Below, one piece after another: positions 5,655 to 7,726 of a stretch of 7,726 bases of DNA. This stretch comes from Verrucomicrobia bacterium GWC2_42_7. GTDB taxonomy: Bacteria > Verrucomicrobiota > Verrucomicrobiia > Opitutales > GWC2-42-7-A. The first letter of the stretch is position 1. The number at the start of each line of letters is the position of its first letter. The stretch covers positions 595-8,320 of the forward strand of contig MIDO01000008.1 of assembly GCA_001831055.1 (NCBI GenBank), given 5' to 3'. The translations under genes and the position numbers were made by a program. Under the pieces are notes generated by a model that was not told the origin of the DNA, did not search any database, and worked only from the letters and a program-made list of their open reading frames with translations.

Positions 5655-5697
5655 TTGGGGGAAACCTTTTCTGGGTGACCAAAAGCAGTTCCCCCAA
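5655..5697 (+). repeat. R2 hairpin 1, copy 6, abutting R1
   Basis: TTGGGGGAA (5655-5663) pairs perfectly with TTCCCCCAA (5689-5697), with a second inner stem CTTTT/AAAAG (5666-5670, 5681-5685). The 17-base stretch GACCAAAAGCAGTTCCC is shared with copy 8 near 7203-7220. It touches the end of the neighbouring R1 copy and lies 26 bp before the DUF72 start, so it forms that gene's leader if transcription begins upstream. Confidence 0.75.
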
Positions 5698-5723
5698 GGG
5701 TTTTCGCCCCTTCCTTCTCTTCC

Positions 5724-6446
5724 ATGATACATATAGGCACATCAGGGTGGTATTATAGGCATTGGTATGGGAACTTCTATCCGATGGGATTGAAGGGTGG
5801 GGCGCTGTTGGGATTTTATGCAAAGCAGTTTCGTACGGTGGAAATGAATAACACTTTTTATATTTTCCCGACAAAGGAAAGGGTGTTAAATTGGCTAAAT
5901 GAAACACCTCAAGACTTCTTATTTGCAGTCAAGGTGCATCGTCTGTTTACACACTATCTGCATTTAAGAGTCTCTTCCGATTCCATTATGCGATTCATCT
6001 CGGTCATTGAAAACTTTGGGGACAAGTTGGGCCCCCTATTGTTTCAATGCCATCGCGACTTAAAATGTAATCTCGCTGACCTCGAATATCTTTGTAGCAA
6101 CTTGCCACCCAAATTGCTTTACGCATTTGAGTTTCGCCACCCAAGTTGGTTTACAAAAGACACCTACGAAATCCTTTCAAAACTGCAAGCCACTATTTGC
6201 ATAACAAACCAACAGGAAAACGAATTGTTATCCTCCACTCACTTTCCCTTTGCCTACATACGCCTCCATGGCCCTCAAGAAGTTGAAAAATACAACGGCT
6301 GCTACCCCGATCGTGAACTCCAATACTGGGCAGATTCCATAAAAACCCTTCACAGACCCCCAAAACCCCTCTTCTGCTATTTCAACAACGACGTCCACGG
6401 CCATGCTATTAAAAACGCAGTAGAGATTATTGCTTTGTTAGGGTAA
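5724..6446 (+). CDS. DUF72 / YecE-family protein
   Basis: A complete 240-residue member of the DUF72 (YecE) family, soluble proteins with a TIM-barrel-like fold whose catalytic role is not established. The family landmarks appear in order: IGTSGWYYRHWYGNFYP (4-20), VEMNNTFY (39-46), FLFAVKVHR (65-73), LGPLLFQ (102-108), FEFRHPSW (135-142), YIRLHG (178-183) and YFNNDVHGHAIKNA (219-232). Length is normal for the family. The ATG at 5724 gives the exact usual N-terminus (MIHIGTSGWYY), although the preceding bases are pyrimidine-rich with no Shine-Dalgarno site. It is a single-gene unit between repeat clusters, with an R2 element 20 bp after the stop. Confidence 0.93.
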   Translation: MIHIGTSGWYYRHWYGNFYPMGLKGGALLGFYAKQFRTVEMNNTFYIFPTKERVLNWLNETPQDFLFAVKVHRLFTHYLHLRVSSDSIMRFISVIENFGDKLGPLLFQCHRDLKCNLADLEYLCSNLPPKLLYAFEFRHPSWFTKDTYEILSKLQATICITNQQENELLSSTHFPFAYIRLHGPQEVEKYNGCYPDRELQYWADSIKTLHRPPKPLFCYFNNDVHGHAIKNAVEIIALLG

Positions 6447-6466
6447 GTTGTTGGGGAGGAGATTTC

Positions 6467-6563
6467 GGGGAAACTGCTTTTAGTCGCCTAAAAGCGTTTC
6501 CCCGAACCCCTTCCGAAAAGGAGCTTATCGCGGAAGCAAAATCTTTCAGATTTTTCTTCCGCG
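6467..6563 (+). repeat. R2 three-hairpin element, copy 7
   Basis: Hairpin 1 is GGGGAAACTGCTTTT (6467-6481) with AAAAGCGTTTCCCC (to 6503). The mini-hairpin CCTT-CCGAA-AAGG lies at about 6509-6520. Hairpin 2 is CGCGGAAGCAAAATC (6529-6543) with GATTTTTCTTCCGCG (6549-6563), one mismatch. It starts 20 bp after the DUF72 stop and is the likely 3'-end structure. From 6564 to 6677 I see no gene or motif. Confidence 0.85.
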
Positions 6564-6677
6564 AAAGGTACAATTTCTTGTTCAATTGGTTGTTCTGTAT
6601 CAGTTGAATTTAGTTTGTTTTTCATAAGGTAGATTTTTAAGGTTTAGGTTTTGGTGTAACAGAGTCTTAATGCCCAT

Positions 6678-6867
6678 CAGAAAAATGTTAGCTCAAGTTT
6701 TTTTTGAGCAGGCGGACTTTTTTTCGCTTCCTCATAGACTCTCTGAAAAACTTTAGTTCAGGATTTTGAGCAGGCGGGCAAGGTGAGCATAAGGGAGCGT
6801 ACATATGTACGTAACCGAATGCGAATCCGCAGCCCAACGAACTCAAAAACTGAAATAATGTTTTTCT
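6678..6867 (-). repeat. R1 repeat, solo end plus full copy (compound unit)
   Basis: A solo end at 6678-6717 (CAGAAAAATGTTAGCTCAAG ... GAGCAGGCGGAC) is followed by 25 bp and a full copy at 6743-6867 (CTGAAAAACTTTAGTTCAGG ... TGTTTTTCT). The centre is a perfect 14-bp palindrome, CGTACATATGTACG (6799-6812). The order is the mirror image of 335-522, and the 25-bp spacer is related to that copy's spacer. It lies inside a long gene-free stretch. Confidence 0.85.
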
Positions 6868-6896
6868 ATCTATTATAACATATGAAAGGCAACTTT

Positions 6897-6923
6897 CGTT
6901 TGATACGTTTGATACGTTTGATC
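6897..6923 (+). repeat. Three tandem 9-bp repeats
   Basis: CGTTTGATA occurs twice in a row, followed by CGTTTGATC. The array is in non-coding DNA and could be a slippage product or a small protein-binding array. Nothing else supports a function. Confidence 0.6.
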
Positions 6924-6962
6924 TGTTGGATTAAATTTTCCAACCACTTGATTATCAATGAC

Positions 6963-7040
6963 TGATTTTTCGTGAAAATCATCAAAAAACCTCTTTTTTG
7001 CATAAAAACGCCGAAAATTTTAAAAAGTTTTCGGCTTTTC
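6963..7040 (+). terminator. Two small hairpins, the second terminator-like
   Basis: TGATTTT-tcgtg-AAAATCA (6963-6981) is a perfect 7-bp hairpin. GCCGAAAA (7010-7017) pairs with TTTTCGGC (7028-7035) and is followed by TTTTCGATTTT, resembling an intrinsic terminator on the plus strand. No gene ends just upstream, so its target transcript is unknown. Confidence 0.35.
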
Positions 7041-7119
7041 GATTTTCAATGTATAGTTAAATTCATTGAGAATGGAGGTGTCGCATTTGTTTCCCTAAGC
7101 ATCCTTTCTACAAAGAAAC

Positions 7120-7223
7120 TTTGCGCGGCAATAAAATCGATAGATTTTATTGCCGCGCAAAATATCTCCCTTTCGGAGGGGGCCTGTGGGAACGCTTTTG
7201 GGGGACCAAAAGCAGTTCCCACA
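7120..7223. repeat. R2 three-hairpin element, copy 8, with perfect 19-bp stem
   Basis: Hairpin 2: TTTGCGCGGCAATAAAATC (7120-7138) pairs perfectly with 7143-7161 around a GATA loop. The mini-hairpin CTCC-CTTTC-GGAG lies at about 7166-7178. Hairpin 1: TGTGGGAA.GCTTTT (7185-7199) pairs with AAAAGC..TTCCCACA (ending 7223). The lower stems differ from those of other copies but remain paired. It lies downstream of the DUF2062 gene, 35 bp past its stop. Confidence 0.9.
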
Positions 7224-7235
7224 GATTTTTACCCC

Positions 7236-7270
7236 GCAACACACTCGAAAATTGAACTCACGTTTTTCTT
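7236..7270 (-). repeat. R1 repeat, solo left end overlapping the DUF2062 gene's 3' end
   Basis: GCAACACACTCGAAAATTGAACTCACGTTTTTCTT-like sequence matches 5619-5653 of the copy above, with a few differences. On the minus strand AGAAAAACGTGAGTTCAA supplies the last codons (Arg-Lys-Thr) and the TGA of the DUF2062 gene. The rest of the R1 element is missing. Confidence 0.8.
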
Positions 7271-7726
7271 TTGTCTTTCCAGAAGATTTGGATAAAGATA
7301 TAGCCGACGAGGGCGGAGACGACGGCGACGACGAGGCAGCCGAGCATCATTGAGAAGAAGCCGGATCTAGAGAAGCCTGCCTTAAAAACTTCAGTGAATG
7401 TTGCGTTGACCATTTGATCTTCGCTGATGTTTGCGTAGTTGCCAGTGAGCCACGCTCCGGTCATGTAGCAAAAGACGAGAAAGGGGCCAATGGTGATGGG
7501 ATTGGTGGCGAAGATCAAGGCAATCATGACCCATAAATTCGCTCTAAACAAGAGGGCGAAAGGCAGTCCCATGGCTATTTGAAGGCCTAGGAAGGGATTC
7601 GAAGCCGCAAAACATCCAATGACCCAACCACGAGAGACAGACGACTTTGTAAAACACCATAGGTCCTTTGCAAACAAAGAATTGCCAAAAATCTTATGCA
7701 ACCAAGTTCCATGCAAGGCCGAACGT
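7258..7726 (-). CDS. DUF2062 integral membrane protein (5' end outside window)
   Basis: The minus-strand frame is open to the right edge. The leftmost possible internal start is a TTG at 7716, and residues R-S-A precede it in frame, so the true start may lie outside. The visible 155 residues match DUF2062: a leading amphipathic part, then WVIGCFAASNPFLGLQIAMGLPFALLFRANLWVMIALIFATNPITIGPFLVFCYMTGAWL, with the typical 'FxGxxxxxxxP' and 'TNPxT..P' signatures. A C-terminal transmembrane helix follows (FFSMMLGCLVVAVVSALVGYIFIQIFW). The protein is an inner-membrane protein of unknown function; relatives are sometimes fused or next to glycosyltransferases. The tail KDKRKT ends inside an R1 terminus. 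Confidence 0.85.
   Translation of the reverse strand, partial: RSALHGTWLHKIFGNSLFAKDLWCFTKSSVSRGWVIGCFAASNPFLGLQIAMGLPFALLFRANLWVMIALIFATNPITIGPFLVFCYMTGAWLTGNYANISEDQMVNATFTEVFKAGFSRSGFFSMMLGCLVVAVVSALVGYIFIQIFWKDKRKT

Noticed and set aside
5469..5907. Two minus-strand frames before and over the DUF72 gene start
   Set aside because: They translate R1 copies and the antisense of the clearly conserved DUF72 N-terminus.
335..6867. CRISPR array
   Set aside because: Repeats are far apart, in both orientations and unequal in length, with no regular spacers or cas genes.
6972..7353. Plus-strand frames of 107 and 67 residues
   Set aside because: They cross the terminator-like hairpin, R2 copy 8 and the R1 end, and run antisense into the DUF2062 gene.

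Overview
The window comes from a flagellated bacterial chromosome. Genes are spaced widely and there is no conserved operon. Nothing seen fixes the phylum. The flagellin, the exported acetyltransferase-like protein, and the helical Thr/Asn/Gln-rich C-terminus at the left edge would fit a Gram-negative, possibly host-associated lineage, but that is inference. Shine-Dalgarno sites are clear before the flagellin, the DUF167 gene, the GNAT-like gene and the LEA gene. They are absent before the 482-residue gene and the DUF72 gene.

Layout, left to right. (1) The 3' end of a gene for a helical, low-complexity protein (+). (2) A repeat-filled gap, then a DUF167/YggU-family gene (-). (3) A short, complete flagellin (-). 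(4) A roughly 550-bp divergent gap holding a hairpin element between 12-bp direct repeats, and a tRNA-like fragment. (5) A signal-peptide-bearing GNAT-like protein (+), followed 58 bp later by a group-1 LEA/GsiB-like hydrophilin with six 20-residue KGG repeats (+). (6) A 300-bp repeat cluster. (7) An unrecognised 482-residue membrane-anchored coiled-coil protein (+). (8) A repeat cluster, then a DUF72/YecE-family gene (+). (9) An 811-bp stretch without a gene, built from the same repeats. (10) A DUF2062 membrane protein (-), cut by the right edge.

The main feature is the intergenic DNA. Two repeat families fill nearly every gap. Family R1 is about 127 bp with imperfect inverted ends (CAGAAAAACGTGAGTTCAAG-like) and a palindromic centre (CGTACATATGTACG-like). 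Four copies are full length and several are partial. Family R2 is about 100 bp and consists of three successive hairpins whose paired bases change together between copies. Both families sit mostly at gene 3' ends. One end of R1 actually supplies the last codons or stop of three of the genes. R1 and R2 are also joined by the same short junction at two places. This looks like a co-mobilised or co-selected pair of non-autonomous repeats, used as or parasitising 3'-end signals, comparable in style to Correia elements or REPIN/BIME repeats but not recognised as either.

The genes do not form an evident pathway. The only plausible functional unit is the GNAT-like gene plus the LEA gene, which may be co-transcribed.
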